From DATKMS01 sp035541735 (GTDB lineage Bacteria; Desulfobacterota; Binatia; HRBIN30): a stretch of 64,000 bases of DNA. Below, one piece after another: positions 8,110 through 17,540 of the stretch. The position numbers and the translations under genes are program-made. The notes below the pieces were generated by a model. That model made no database searches. It was given only the letters and a program-made list of their open reading frames with translations, and was not told where the DNA came from. Position 1 is the first letter of the stretch. Each line of letters begins with the position of its first letter. The stretch lies in the NCBI GenBank assembly GCA_035541735.1, contig DATKMS010000096.1, positions 22,024 to 86,023 on the forward strand. Reading direction: 5' to 3'.

Positions 8110-9150
8110 TCATCTGCCCGCCGAGACCGGCAGCGCTTCGGTCCCCGCCCGTAAGCGAGGTGGTGACGGCTCCTCAATCCACCACCGATGTCCGAAGCGC
8201 ACTGCACCAACCAGAAATCCCAAGCCCCAAGCGAGATGCATGATCGCAAAGGCGATCAGCACCTGCGGAAACCGTCCCCATTCGTGCCGGCGCGCGACGG
8301 TCGCGGCGGCAACCGTGAGGGCGACAACGTACGCGCCCAACGCGGTGGCAAACAGCAGGCGCCCGACCCACATCCACGGTGCCAGCAGTCCCGCCAGCAG
8401 CAGCACCGCAACGAAGGCTGGTGGCACGAAGTGGCGGACACTCATCTGTCGTGGGTGCTTCTGAAGCACACGCACCTTCCACAGGCCATACTGGAAGAAC
8501 TGGCGAGCCAACGTCTTCAGACTCTGCCGATTCTGGTAGTGCGAGCGCATCCGCGTCGTCAGGAAAATTCGTCCCCCGTGCTTGCGCAGTCGGTAGTTCA
8601 GTTCGTCGTCCTGGTTGCGTACCAACTCTTCATCAAAGAGGCCGATGCGCTCGAAGGTGGCGCGCCGGTACATGCCCATGTAGACGGTATCAACGTCGCG
8701 ATCCTCGCTGGCGAAGTGGAAGTAGGCACCGATGCCGAAACGCGACGACATGGCCAGCGCTACCGCGTCACCGAAGGAACCGCCGCCGACCGCATGCATG
8801 GGGCCGCCGACGTTGTCGGCGCCGCTGCGCGCGAGCGCCTCGACACCGCGACGAATGTAGTCCGGTTCGATGATCGTGTGCGCGTCGATCCGCGCGACGA
8901 TCTGCCCCTGCGCCGCACGGATGCCAATGTTCATCGCCGTCGGGACGATCCGCGCCGGGTTGTGCAGAATCCGCACACGGCCCTCGTAGGCTCGCAGCAC
9001 CTCCAACGAGCGGTCATCGGACTCGCCATCGACCACGATCACCTCGAGTCGGCTGGTGGGATAGTCCTGCCCCAGAATTGACTCCAGGCAGCGACCGATG
9101 TGGCCCGCCTCGTTACGCATCGGGATGATGACGGAGACCAATGGCAGCAT
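8110..9150 (-). CDS. GT2 glycosyltransferase, ExoA-like, with C-terminal membrane segments
   Basis: From the ATG at 9150 the product has 346 residues, beginning MLPLVSVIIPMRNEAGHIG. It contains VVDGESDDRS, the ARIDAHTII metal-binding DxD-like motif, NVGGPMHAVGGG, and NQDDELNYRLRKHGGRI, the pattern of succinoglycan ExoA-type glucosyltransferases. Three hydrophobic stretches follow (about residues 240-320), so it is probably anchored to the inner membrane and acts on a lipid-linked acceptor. The start lies five bases after the stop of the upstream GT4 gene; an in-frame upstream start would overlap it and is less likely. A 53-base gap separates it from the HTH gene. Confidence 0.87.
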   Translation of the reverse strand: MLPLVSVIIPMRNEAGHIGRCLESILGQDYPTSRLEVIVVDGESDDRSLEVLRAYEGRVRILHNPARIVPTAMNIGIRAAQGQIVARIDAHTIIEPDYIRRGVEALARSGADNVGGPMHAVGGGSFGDAVALAMSSRFGIGAYFHFASEDRDVDTVYMGMYRRATFERIGLFDEELVRNQDDELNYRLRKHGGRIFLTTRMRSHYQNRQSLKTLARQFFQYGLWKVRVLQKHPRQMSVRHFVPPAFVAVLLLAGLLAPWMWVGRLLFATALGAYVVALTVAAATVARRHEWGRFPQVLIAFAIMHLAWGLGFLVGAVRFGHRWWIEEPSPPRLRAGTEALPVSAGR

Positions 9151-9155
9151 CGCTG

Positions 9156-10244
9156 TCACTGTTTTTGATCGAGGACCTCTTCGTACAGGCACGCCAGCGC
9201 CTCCACCATGCGCGGCGTGGCGAATAGTTCGGCACGCGCCCGCGCCGCCGCCTTGAACGCGGCGAGCCGCACGTGGTCGCCCAGGAGAAGGTGCGCCTGA
9301 CGGGCAAACCCCACCGCATCGTCCGCTGGCAGCACGAAGCCGTCGACGCCGTCACGGATCAACTCCCGGACGCCGCCGACGTCCGTCGCCAGCACCGGCA
9401 CCCCGCTTGCCATCGCTTCAAGCACTACGTTGGGCATGCCTTCCCAGCGCGATGTCAGCCAGAACTGCGATGCCCCCCTCAGCACGTTCTCGATGTCGCC
9501 TCGTTCACCGAGGAACTCGACCCGCTCCCCGATACCCAGGCTATGCGCCGTGGCTTCCAGGGTCGCACGCAACGGCCCATCGCCCACGAGTGTGAAGCGG
9601 ACGGCTGTTGCTTGCTGCGCCAGCGCCGCAGCCGCCCGCAGGAAGAGGTCGTGGTTCTTCTGCCCCACCAACCGCCCGACGGTCACAATCGGCCCCGGCG
9701 CTTCGCCGGCTACCCCCACGGGATGGAACCGATCGATATCGATGCCGTTGTAGACGACGCGGATCCGGTCGCGCGGGGCACGATAGTGGCGCACGATATA
9801 GTTCGCGACATCGTGCGAATTGACAACGATGGCGCGGCTGCCGCGGAATGCGAGGCAGTTGGCCACCTGGCTCACACGGCTTTGCACCTTGCAGTTGCGG
9901 GCCGACGTGACGAGCGTTCTCCTTTTCATCAGGCGCGTCGCACTCCACGCCAGCGCGTTGGCGATGTACAGCCACGCGTGCACAAGGTCGATCCGGTCCG
10001 CGGCCATCTGCCCCGCGAGCCAGCGCACCCGTGCCAAACCAGGACGTGGGGCCACGCGCAGTGTCACGCCCTCGCGCTGCAGCAGCGGACCAATCGGATG
10101 CACTTGCCTCGACAAGCAGTACACGGTTGGTACGAAGCGCCGGCGGTCGAGTCCCCGGCTCGCCTGTAGCAACTGCCCCTCGGCACCCCCGGTCGAGAGC
10201 TGTCCCACCACTAGGCCAACGCGTACCGGCTGAATTGAAACCAC
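9156..10244 (-). CDS. GT4 glycosyltransferase
   Basis: A 362-residue protein with the two-Rossmann GT-B layout. The N-terminal glycine-rich loop is in VGQLSTGGAEGQLL, the linker has VYNGIDIDRFHP, and the C-terminal domain has VGRLVGQKNHDLFL and the donor-binding SRWEGMPNVVLEAMASGVPV (EX7E). It transfers a sugar with retention, probably onto the lipid-linked repeat at the cytoplasmic face. Donor and acceptor cannot be assigned. It sits between the ExoA-like GT2 and the AlgI-like gene, with gaps of five and six bases. Confidence 0.9.
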   Translation of the reverse strand: MVSIQPVRVGLVVGQLSTGGAEGQLLQASRGLDRRRFVPTVYCLSRQVHPIGPLLQREGVTLRVAPRPGLARVRWLAGQMAADRIDLVHAWLYIANALAWSATRLMKRRTLVTSARNCKVQSRVSQVANCLAFRGSRAIVVNSHDVANYIVRHYRAPRDRIRVVYNGIDIDRFHPVGVAGEAPGPIVTVGRLVGQKNHDLFLRAAAALAQQATAVRFTLVGDGPLRATLEATAHSLGIGERVEFLGERGDIENVLRGASQFWLTSRWEGMPNVVLEAMASGVPVLATDVGGVRELIRDGVDGFVLPADDAVGFARQAHLLLGDHVRLAAFKAAARARAELFATPRMVEALACLYEEVLDQKQ

Positions 10245-10250
10245 TCCTCC

Positions 10251-11660
10251 TCAAAACTGAAAATAGATGAACGGCACCTCACCGCCACCCCACAGCAGTA
10301 TGGCGAAGCACGCGGTTGCATACGCCGGCGCCTGCACCCACCACGGCAACCGCAGAAACACTGTGTGGTCACCGGCGGCGTTCTGCGGGATGTCGATGGC
10401 CAGCACCGCCGCCGCCACCAGGAACGGCACCACCCCGATCGCCCGCAGGTGCGTGAAGTGGAACAGGCCGCTGATGAACGCGAAGGCGGTCGTAAAGTCC
10501 GGCGCGCGGAAGAAGATCCAGGCGAACGCAGCAAGGTGGAACGTCAGCAAGGTGCACACGATCCGCCAGGCCCAGCCAGCGACATCGCGCGGCGACGACG
10601 GCGCCTGCCGACGGCCGATGCCGAGGAGCCGCTCGATCACCAGATAGCTACCATGCAGCCCACCCCAGACAACGAACGTCCAATTCGCCCCGTGCCACAG
10701 CCCGCCGATCAGCATGGTGAGCATCAGGTTGCGATAGGTCATCAGGGCGCCGTGCCGGTTGCCACCCAGCGGGATATACAGGTAGTCGCGCAACCACGCG
10801 GAGAGCGACATGTGCCAGCGGCGCCAGAACTCGGTGATCGATTGCGACAGGTAGGGTTGATTGAAGTTGAGCCGTAGGCGGATGCCGAGCAATTCGCTGA
10901 CACCGCGCGCGATGTCGGAGTATCCGGAGAAGTCGCAGTAGATCTGGAACGTGAAGAGGTACGCGCCTCTCAGCAGCACCCCGGAGCTCAGGTGCCCGGC
11001 GTTCGCGAAGATCTGGTCGACCTGCAGCGCCAGCTGGTCGGCAATCAGCACCTTCTTGATGTAGCCGAGCATCATCAACGTCAGCCCGATGTTGATGCGC
11101 TCCGGTGTCACCCGTGCCGGCGACACGATCTGCGGCAGCAGATGCCCGGCCCGTTCGATCGGCCCCGCGACCAACTGGGGGAAGTACGCCACGTAAGTGG
11201 CATAGTCCAAGAAGTGCTCGGCAGGCTTCGTTGCGCGCCGATAGACGTCGATGGCATACGACATCGACTGGAAGGTGTAGAACGAGATGCCGACCGGGAG
11301 GACGACTGACAACATCGGCGCCGACACTTGCAGGCCACACCAGTGCATGAGCCCGACGAAGGAGTCGGCAAAAAAATTGAAGTACTTGAAGAAGCCGAGA
11401 ATCACGAGGTTTGCGCTGATGCTGCATACCAGCACCAATTTCCGCCACTGCGCGTCGACGGATCGCGCCATCAGCTGCCCGGCCGAGAAGTCGATCACGG
11501 TCGACAGGGCCAGCAACCCGAGAAAGCGCCAGTCCCAACAGCCGTAAAAGAAATACCCGGCGGCCAGCAGGCATGGGTTGCGCCAGCGGCGGGGCACGAC
11601 CCCGAGGACGATCAAGACGCTCGGCAGGAAAACCAAGAACGCGAGGGAGTTGAACAGCAT
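10251..11660 (-). CDS. MBOAT-family O-acyltransferase, AlgI-like
   Basis: A 469-residue polytopic membrane protein beginning MLFNSLAFLVFLPSVLIVLG. Diagnostic MBOAT motifs are FWRRWHMSLSAWLRDYLYIP and GGLWHGANWTF, whose His is the proposed catalytic residue. AlgI proteins move acetyl groups across the inner membrane for modification of exopolysaccharide in the periplasm (alginate, cellulose and others). Directly upstream, with a two-base gap, lies a gene for a membrane-anchored SGNH-like protein, the expected partner that transfers the acyl group to the polymer. About ten hydrophobic segments are visible. This indicates an O-acylated polysaccharide. Confidence 0.93.
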   Translation of the reverse strand: MLFNSLAFLVFLPSVLIVLGVVPRRWRNPCLLAAGYFFYGCWDWRFLGLLALSTVIDFSAGQLMARSVDAQWRKLVLVCSISANLVILGFFKYFNFFADSFVGLMHWCGLQVSAPMLSVVLPVGISFYTFQSMSYAIDVYRRATKPAEHFLDYATYVAYFPQLVAGPIERAGHLLPQIVSPARVTPERINIGLTLMMLGYIKKVLIADQLALQVDQIFANAGHLSSGVLLRGAYLFTFQIYCDFSGYSDIARGVSELLGIRLRLNFNQPYLSQSITEFWRRWHMSLSAWLRDYLYIPLGGNRHGALMTYRNLMLTMLIGGLWHGANWTFVVWGGLHGSYLVIERLLGIGRRQAPSSPRDVAGWAWRIVCTLLTFHLAAFAWIFFRAPDFTTAFAFISGLFHFTHLRAIGVVPFLVAAAVLAIDIPQNAAGDHTVFLRLPWWVQAPAYATACFAILLWGGGEVPFIYFQF

Positions 11661-11662
11661 GG

Positions 11663-13225
11663 TCAGTGGGTGCGGCGTCGAGCGGCCAGCGCCGCGGAAA
11701 TGAACTGCGCGTAACTCGGGCCGATCTTCACGGCACCGACGTAGTTCACGTGATGCCAGTCGTTGAAATCTTCCGCCGGCAAGACCGCGCTCAAGTCGTG
11801 GAACGACACGCCGGAGTAGCGGGTCAGTCCTTCGAAGAACGCGCGATATGCACGGTAGTACGGACTATCGCCATAGTCCTTGAGGATCCACGGGCTCTCG
11901 GGGCTGTTGACGATGACGACCGTTGTTCCGCTCGTAGACAACTCACGGACCAGTCGCTCGAACTCCCCATACTCCCCCCGCGCGGTGAACGCCTGGTTGC
12001 GCGCCGCGACTTTCAGCTCACGGTACCGCCTGAAGCGTTTCGCGAACTCGGAGTCGCCCTGCAGCATGGCTGCCCATCTCGTTGCCAGAGACCCCGCGAG
12101 AGGGTCGCCGAAGCGGAGGAACGTGTCCATCTGCCGTTCGTCGACCGGTGGGTAGCGAAGCGGAGCAGCGCCAGCCTTTGCGTGCCTCGGCGGAAGCTGC
12201 CGCAGTCGCACGCTGAGCAAGCGCCAATCGTCCCTGGCGTCGCTGGCGTTGGGCACCCACGTACTGTCGGCGTCCACCTCCAATAGCCGTTCGTGCTGCA
12301 GAGCCAGCGGCAGATGAATCGTCTTCCATCCGGGCTGGTCCTCGTTGCGTTGCGCTACCACTCGACCGCCGGCGGAAAAGCGCAGCGTCACCTGCCCACG
12401 CTGAGCGATCCATTCCGGCGCCACGTAGTACTCGAGGTCGGCAGTGGCCGCCCCATCGACGGGCAGCGCGAAACGCTGCGCCGCATAGCCGTCGGGATAG
12501 ATGCCGTATGCACCGCGAGCCGCGCGGCTGCGCAGCCAGCGCGGCAGCAACTTGAGGTGATCACGCAAGCTCGAGCGGATGAGCTTCCGGTACCGGTAGA
12601 GATCGCTGCTTCCCGCAAACACCAGGTCGAGTTTGCTGCCCAGGGTCATGTACGCGCCCCGCTCGCGCAGCGTCTCCCACGGGGGGAGCACGTAGCGGAC
12701 CTGTTCCTTGAGGTCGCGTTCGAAGCTCGGATTGAGGAAGTCAACGAGATTGACGATCAACACGACGACGTCGGGCTGGATCGCCTCCCGTTGCGCCGCA
12801 AAAAAGATGCGCGAATCGGACGGCTTGATGCCGGGGAGCAAAAGCCGGTGCACCTCTAGCGGGACGTCGGGTTCATGCGCCCCAACCAGGCTTCCGACTT
12901 GATACTGGTCGAACGATCCAGTCACGGAACTGCCGAAGGCGACCACACGCACCGTGCCGGGCGGCTTGGGCTGCTGCAGGCGATGCACATCGAGCAGGAA
13001 CTGATACCCATAGTCCGCAGAACGCCCCGTCAGTTTCGGGACATTCCAGAAGTACAGGTGGAACGTCAGCTCGAGCAGCAGGAGCAGAACCGGAATCGGG
13101 AGCCACACCTTCCACAGCAGGGAAGCGTCTTGCGCAGCACTTGCACCGGCCGCCGCGGACTCCTCCTGAACAACGTCGACCGGTGTGTGCGTCACAACAG
13201 CCCGCTCGTTGACGGCAACCTGCAT
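11663..13225 (-). CDS. Membrane-anchored SGNH/AlgX-like protein, probable polysaccharide O-acetyltransferase partner
   Basis: The 520-residue product has one N-terminal membrane segment (about residues 38-60, LPIPVLLLLLELTFHLYF) and a periplasmic domain. The GSSVTGSFDQYQ motif matches the SGNH block I Ser, and DWHHVNYVGAVKIG near the C-terminus provides a DxxH-like His. The region between, about residues 260-330, may be a carbohydrate-binding or insertion domain, but I do not recognise it. Because it is adjacent to the AlgI-like gene, it is best read as the periplasmic half of a polysaccharide acetylation machine. Direct esterase activity is the alternative. Confidence 0.75.
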   Translation of the reverse strand: MQVAVNERAVVTHTPVDVVQEESAAAGASAAQDASLLWKVWLPIPVLLLLLELTFHLYFWNVPKLTGRSADYGYQFLLDVHRLQQPKPPGTVRVVAFGSSVTGSFDQYQVGSLVGAHEPDVPLEVHRLLLPGIKPSDSRIFFAAQREAIQPDVVVLIVNLVDFLNPSFERDLKEQVRYVLPPWETLRERGAYMTLGSKLDLVFAGSSDLYRYRKLIRSSLRDHLKLLPRWLRSRAARGAYGIYPDGYAAQRFALPVDGAATADLEYYVAPEWIAQRGQVTLRFSAGGRVVAQRNEDQPGWKTIHLPLALQHERLLEVDADSTWVPNASDARDDWRLLSVRLRQLPPRHAKAGAAPLRYPPVDERQMDTFLRFGDPLAGSLATRWAAMLQGDSEFAKRFRRYRELKVAARNQAFTARGEYGEFERLVRELSTSGTTVVIVNSPESPWILKDYGDSPYYRAYRAFFEGLTRYSGVSFHDLSAVLPAEDFNDWHHVNYVGAVKIGPSYAQFISAALAARRRTH

Positions 13226-13260
13226 CGGCTAGCTCTCGCATTCCATAGACGCGCGGGTCG

Positions 13261-14934
13261 TCATTTGCGCGGCTCGAGTGCCGCCCGCTCGTAGATGACG
13301 ATCTCCGGACACAAGCTGGTTATGCGCAGACGCAAGGTCCGAGGCTCCTGCACGAACCGTGCAACCGCGCGATAGGGCAACGCCCCGCCCTCCAGCGCCT
13401 TCAGGAACTCCACTGCGCGTGGCTCGGCAATGAGCAAGGTATTGCCCTTCCGCCAATCGGGGTTCCAGCGATGCGTGATTCCCTTCTTCGCGGCCGAGCT
13501 CGTCACAATCAACATCGGGTCGCGTGCCGTAACACCGTCGATCGTACGCTCCGCCAACGGCACCACCTTGGCGTTCAGGCCGGGGAAGCGCGGCAGATAC
13601 GCCGGCTTCTGATAGATCTCGACGCTGCTCCCGGGCGCAACGTGCTCCCGCAACCAGGCTTCGGCGCGGTAGCGCGGGTCGTGGCGCAGCAGCAGATCCA
13701 GTTCTATGGCTCGCGCAGTCCCATAGAGACACAGCGCCCCGACCACGACAGCGGCGGCGGTCCGATGTCTCGATTGGAGCACCACCGCACAGAGCGCACC
13801 CGCACAGACAGAACTGATGACGAGCAACGGCAGCACATAGCGCAGCGTGATCAGATCGAGCGTGCGCAGGGAGAGGTAATAGTGTGCAAGCGCCGGCGTG
13901 AGGAGCAACAACGCCCAGCGCGTGTGTCGGATCGCAAGGTAACCAGCGCCAATCATTGCCGCGATGAGCAGTGGCCAGCCGAGGCCGCTCTGGACAGCAT
14001 CGGACAATTGCTGAAGGTACTTGTATTCCTTCGCACTCCCCTTGAAGAGCGCGAACTCGACCGGCGCCAGGCGGGCGGATACGCCGGGAATCGAACGCCC
14101 GCTGAGATAGAGAATGCGATTCACGAACCCGCTGGGATTCCACAGCACGTTGTTCACCAGGAGCAGCGTACCGACTGCGGCAACCACGCATGCGAGGCTG
14201 CCTTGGCTGCATACCGCCGCGCGCCAGGCGCGCAGTCCATTCTGCCCGGCTCCCAGCGCTTGCCGGCGGGAGATGGTCACCAGGATCGGCAGCGGTAGCA
14301 GCAACGCGAAGGCCTGTTCCTTCGTCGACACGGCCATCGCCGCAGCGATGCCGAGCACCACGAACCCTGCCCGCTTGCCGGTCTGCGCGGCAACCGTGGT
14401 CGCCCAGAGCGCCAGTGTCTGCCAGAAGAGGAACACCGCATCCAAGTTCGTCGTGTGGGCATAATAGACCAACGGGTAGGCGGTCGCCGCGAAGGTGGCC
14501 GCCAGCAGCCCGGCCAATCGGCCGAACAGTCGCCGTCCGATCCCGTACGTGAGGCCGACCGTTGCCGTGATTGCCGCGACGCTCACCAGTCGACCGATGA
14601 GGCTCATCACGTAGAGTGCGGACTCCGGATGCGCAAACCCGTACGGATACACAGACTGTGGGTGTCTGAAGTTGCCGGTCAGCAGCAGCAGCGCCAGATA
14701 GGGTACGTTTGCCAGCAGCAAGATCAGCGGATATCCGAGCGGGTACTTGAAGTAGAACCATCCCGAGTTGAACGTGGTGAGGGAGCGCCGCGCGATGCTC
14801 AGTACGGTGAGCGGCCCGATCGCATCCGCCGCCCACGAGGCGTTGCCGTTCGGCAGACCCCAATTGATCCCGCAGAGCCCAAGGGCCAGGCTGACCGCCA
14901 AGATCCCCATGAGCCATCGGTCGCCGCGCCCCAC
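13261..14934 (-). CDS. ArnT/GT39-like polytopic membrane glycosyltransferase
   Basis: A 557-residue protein with about 11-13 hydrophobic segments. After the first membrane segment comes a loop with WAADAIGPL and FYFKYPLGYPLILL, then GRRLFGRLAGLLAATFAA, which together resemble GT39/GT83 (ArnT, PMT) enzymes that use a polyprenyl-phosphate sugar at the periplasmic face. A soluble C-terminal part (about 440-557) follows. It could add a side sugar to the polymer, with the donor made by a DPM1-like enzyme such as the GT2 near 1 kb; this is inference. It lies between the AlgX-like gene (35-base gap) and the sulfatase-like gene (23-base gap). Confidence 0.78.
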   Translation of the reverse strand: MGRGDRWLMGILAVSLALGLCGINWGLPNGNASWAADAIGPLTVLSIARRSLTTFNSGWFYFKYPLGYPLILLLANVPYLALLLLTGNFRHPQSVYPYGFAHPESALYVMSLIGRLVSVAAITATVGLTYGIGRRLFGRLAGLLAATFAATAYPLVYYAHTTNLDAVFLFWQTLALWATTVAAQTGKRAGFVVLGIAAAMAVSTKEQAFALLLPLPILVTISRRQALGAGQNGLRAWRAAVCSQGSLACVVAAVGTLLLVNNVLWNPSGFVNRILYLSGRSIPGVSARLAPVEFALFKGSAKEYKYLQQLSDAVQSGLGWPLLIAAMIGAGYLAIRHTRWALLLLTPALAHYYLSLRTLDLITLRYVLPLLVISSVCAGALCAVVLQSRHRTAAAVVVGALCLYGTARAIELDLLLRHDPRYRAEAWLREHVAPGSSVEIYQKPAYLPRFPGLNAKVVPLAERTIDGVTARDPMLIVTSSAAKKGITHRWNPDWRKGNTLLIAEPRAVEFLKALEGGALPYRAVARFVQEPRTLRLRITSLCPEIVIYERAALEPRK

Positions 14935-14957
14935 GCTTGGTCGGCGCCTCCCCGCGC

Positions 14958-16250
14958 TCAGGCGCGCTCCCGCATTCGCGGCAACAGATCCCCGACATCG
15001 GAATCATTCGCGTCGTGGCATTGAACCTCCGCCAGCCAGTCGAACAGCTGCCGGCGCAGGAGGTCCGCCCGCGCGCCGTCCTGCTCGACCAGATTTCGCA
15101 CTTCCGCAGGATCCGAAACAAGATCGTAGAGTTCGTTGGCCTCGTCCGAGCGCCAGACGAACTTCTCACGTCTGGTACGGATGGCTTTCATCCGCACATC
15201 GTACGCGCGGTAGTCCACGTCGGGGCGGGCGCGCCGCGCCGCCGACAGATCCGGGCGGAAGCGTTCCGCAACCACGAACGGGGGGCCGGGTGTTGCCCGC
15301 GCCGCATCGAGCAGCGCACGTCCCTCGCATAGCGTATCATCATGTCTGATTCCGGCCAGCCGTAGAACCGTTCGGAACACGTCAGTGGTCTGAGCGAGTT
15401 CGTCAACAGCGAATCCTTGCGGTACAACCGCGGGACAGCGGATGATGAGCGGAATGCGCAGGAGGTCGTCGTGCAACGCGGGGCACTGTTCTGGCAGCCC
15501 GCGCGCACCGAGGTGCGCACCGTGGTCCGCCGTCACAACAACCACCGTCTGCTCCCACGCGCCGCGGCGACGCAGAAACTCTGCGATCTCTCCCAGGCGC
15601 ATGTCTATGTAGCGTAGGGCGCCATCGTACAACGCCGGAATCGACTCCGTGGTTGCGGCGGACGGTCGATGCCCGAGAAGCGGGCCGTCGTGGGCACGCA
15701 CCGTATCGGCCGACAGCTGGAGCTCGTTGTAGTGCACGAAAGCGAAGAATGGCTGCACGCTCGCACCCAACCACCGGCGCAGCGCCTGATTGGTGCGGCG
15801 GGCACCGGCATCACGCCGGCGTAGCAGTACATCGCTGGCGCGCCGCCCGAGGGATACTGCGCGGGCAGCAATGCGGTTCTGGTAGCGTTGCGTGAAGAAG
15901 GCATCAAAACCACGTCCGAAGCCCGTGTCCGGGCTCACCGCGGGGTGTGTACAGAAGGCCGCCGTCCGATAGCCCGCGGCTTTGAAGCACTCGGCCAGCA
16001 CAACTCGGCGCGCCGCCAGGGCACCATGCTCCTCAGTTGCCCCGTGCACGACGCCGGGCGCGCCCGTGAACAGCGAGGCGTGGCCCGAGAGCGCCGATGC
16101 GGCGTTGGCAATCATGGCCGTAAACCGCACGCCTTCACGGGCCAGGGCGTCGGTGACCGGCGTCGTCTGCCGCGTGTACCCGTAGCACGACAGGTGATCC
16201 GCTCGCGCGGAGCCGAGGACAACGAGCAGAACATTCAGCGACTCAGCCAT
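14958..16250 (-). CDS. Sulfatase-fold protein lacking the catalytic nucleophile and a metal ligand
   Basis: The 430-residue product follows the sulfatase (alkaline-phosphatase-like) layout: RADHLSCYGYTRQTTPVTD at the N-terminus, SGHASLFTG, AAGYRTAAF, and VTADHGAHLG. Active relatives have an Asp in the first motif (D-T-L-R-A-D); here the segment reads GSARAD. The nucleophile position (Cys, Ser or Thr before PSR or LPSH) reads ASALSGHASLFTG, with Ala or an out-of-register Ser. The second DH pair is kept. There is no signal peptide. It may be a pseudoenzyme or use another chemistry, for example a phosphoglycerol or phosphoethanolamine transferase-like role. Start taken as ATG at 16250. Its neighbours are an ArnT-like gene and an MBL-fold gene. 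Confidence 0.72.
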   Translation of the reverse strand: MAESLNVLLVVLGSARADHLSCYGYTRQTTPVTDALAREGVRFTAMIANAASALSGHASLFTGAPGVVHGATEEHGALAARRVVLAECFKAAGYRTAAFCTHPAVSPDTGFGRGFDAFFTQRYQNRIAARAVSLGRRASDVLLRRRDAGARRTNQALRRWLGASVQPFFAFVHYNELQLSADTVRAHDGPLLGHRPSAATTESIPALYDGALRYIDMRLGEIAEFLRRRGAWEQTVVVVTADHGAHLGARGLPEQCPALHDDLLRIPLIIRCPAVVPQGFAVDELAQTTDVFRTVLRLAGIRHDDTLCEGRALLDAARATPGPPFVVAERFRPDLSAARRARPDVDYRAYDVRMKAIRTRREKFVWRSDEANELYDLVSDPAEVRNLVEQDGARADLLRRQLFDWLAEVQCHDANDSDVGDLLPRMRERA

Positions 16251-16280
16251 CAATGCGTGCCAGTCCTGTGCAGTCCGGAG

Positions 16281-17540
16281 TCATAGCTTGCAAAGCCACG
16301 TCCAGAACTCCTTGTTGTAACGATCCGGGTTGCGCGCCAGGCGGAGGCGAAACGACAAGACGAGGTTGTCCCAGATCGCGTCGCCGCTCACCCCCTGGTA
16401 CACGAGGCGGGCGGGAAACTTGAGACGCAGGTTCCAGCACGACGGCACGCCGCGGTACACCCAGTCACGCTCTCGGGTGAAGTCGATGACCCAGTCGCCG
16501 CCGTGCGCACCATCGACAACCCACCAGGTCACGATGTTCACGCGCGGTGCAATCGACGGATCCGCTTGCAGCAACGCTGTAAAGTAGGCGTGAAAGCGCT
16601 CATACAGATCAGCTGGCGCCTCACCTTCACTGGCGAAGCCCTCGGCGATTTGCGCGCCGTGCTGGCGGCTGAGGTCCTCGATCTGCTCCAGGCGCCGGCT
16701 CCAGTCGGGCGCAGGGTGCAAGCGCGTCAGCGAGCCATCGGACGTCCACACGTCACCGGGATTCATCTGCACCCCTTCGATCTGCGGTGCGGCAACGCGC
16801 AGCCGCTCGATCGCCTCCTGCGGCGTGCTGACGTAGTGGGGCGTATTCATGAACAACTGATCGGGTGCCAGCAACGCGAAGTTGCCGGCCGCGGGGACAG
16901 CGCGCTTGGTGCGCAGCAAGCGGGCCCAGCTGACGAACTCTTCGAGGTGCGATTCTTTCGACTCCCGCCAGCGCTGAAGCTTCGATCTCAGCGGGAACTC
17001 AAAGCAACCCGGATATTGGCTGGCGCCCGTGAAGGTCAAGAAGGCCAGATCGATCTGGTGCTCTCTTCCCAATTGTCCCAGCGTCGCGTCGTCGAGGTGA
17101 CAGTCGTTGACGTTGAGCACCGTGGTACTGCCGTCCTTTACCAGGATGGCACTATCGTCCCAGGTGCGATCGGGTGGAATGAGACGTACCGTCAGACCGC
17201 TGCCGTTGCAGCGGAAGTCACGTCCGAAATCGACCTCGGTGATGCGCGAAAAGCCAAGGGCCGCGATACGGTCGCGAAAGCGCTTGCGTTTGAAGTTCGC
17301 AATGATGACGTGGACGTCCTTGTCGAGCTGGCGCAACGTCGGCGGATCGAAGTGGTCCATGTGCTCGTGCGAGATGTACAGGTAGTCCAGCTTCGGCAGG
17401 TCGCGCGGCCCCAGCGCGAGCGGCGGATAGTGCCACCACGTGCCGTGGTAGGTCGGGTCCGTCAACCACGGATCCATGAGGATGCGCGTGCCGGCCGATT
17501 CCAGCAAAATGCAAGCGTGCCCGATGTACGTAACCTTCAT
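16281..17540 (-). CDS. MBL-fold metallohydrolase of the UlaG/CMAH-like group
   Basis: A 419-residue protein starting MKVTYIGHACILLE, with LMDPWLTDPTYHGTWWHYPP and the metal-binding YISHEHMDHFDPPTL (HxHxDH). VLNVNDCHLDDATL and the overall length are reminiscent of the Rieske-less part of CMP-N-acetylneuraminate hydroxylase-like proteins seen in surface-polysaccharide clusters. The C-terminal 150 residues, with repeated Trp and Arg, are outside the core fold and I do not recognise them. It is cytosolic, without a signal peptide. Its place between two sugar genes suggests modification of a sugar nucleotide or an oligosaccharide intermediate; the substrate is unknown. The ATG overlaps the stop of the upstream GT4 by four bases. 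Confidence 0.75.
   Translation of the reverse strand: MKVTYIGHACILLESAGTRILMDPWLTDPTYHGTWWHYPPLALGPRDLPKLDYLYISHEHMDHFDPPTLRQLDKDVHVIIANFKRKRFRDRIAALGFSRITEVDFGRDFRCNGSGLTVRLIPPDRTWDDSAILVKDGSTTVLNVNDCHLDDATLGQLGREHQIDLAFLTFTGASQYPGCFEFPLRSKLQRWRESKESHLEEFVSWARLLRTKRAVPAAGNFALLAPDQLFMNTPHYVSTPQEAIERLRVAAPQIEGVQMNPGDVWTSDGSLTRLHPAPDWSRRLEQIEDLSRQHGAQIAEGFASEGEAPADLYERFHAYFTALLQADPSIAPRVNIVTWWVVDGAHGGDWVIDFTRERDWVYRGVPSCWNLRLKFPARLVYQGVSGDAIWDNLVLSFRLRLARNPDRYNKEFWTWLCKL

Noticed and set aside
13229..15169. 646-codon open frame on the minus strand
   Set aside because: Same strand but different frame over the ArnT-like and sulfatase-like genes, whose own frames carry the family motifs.
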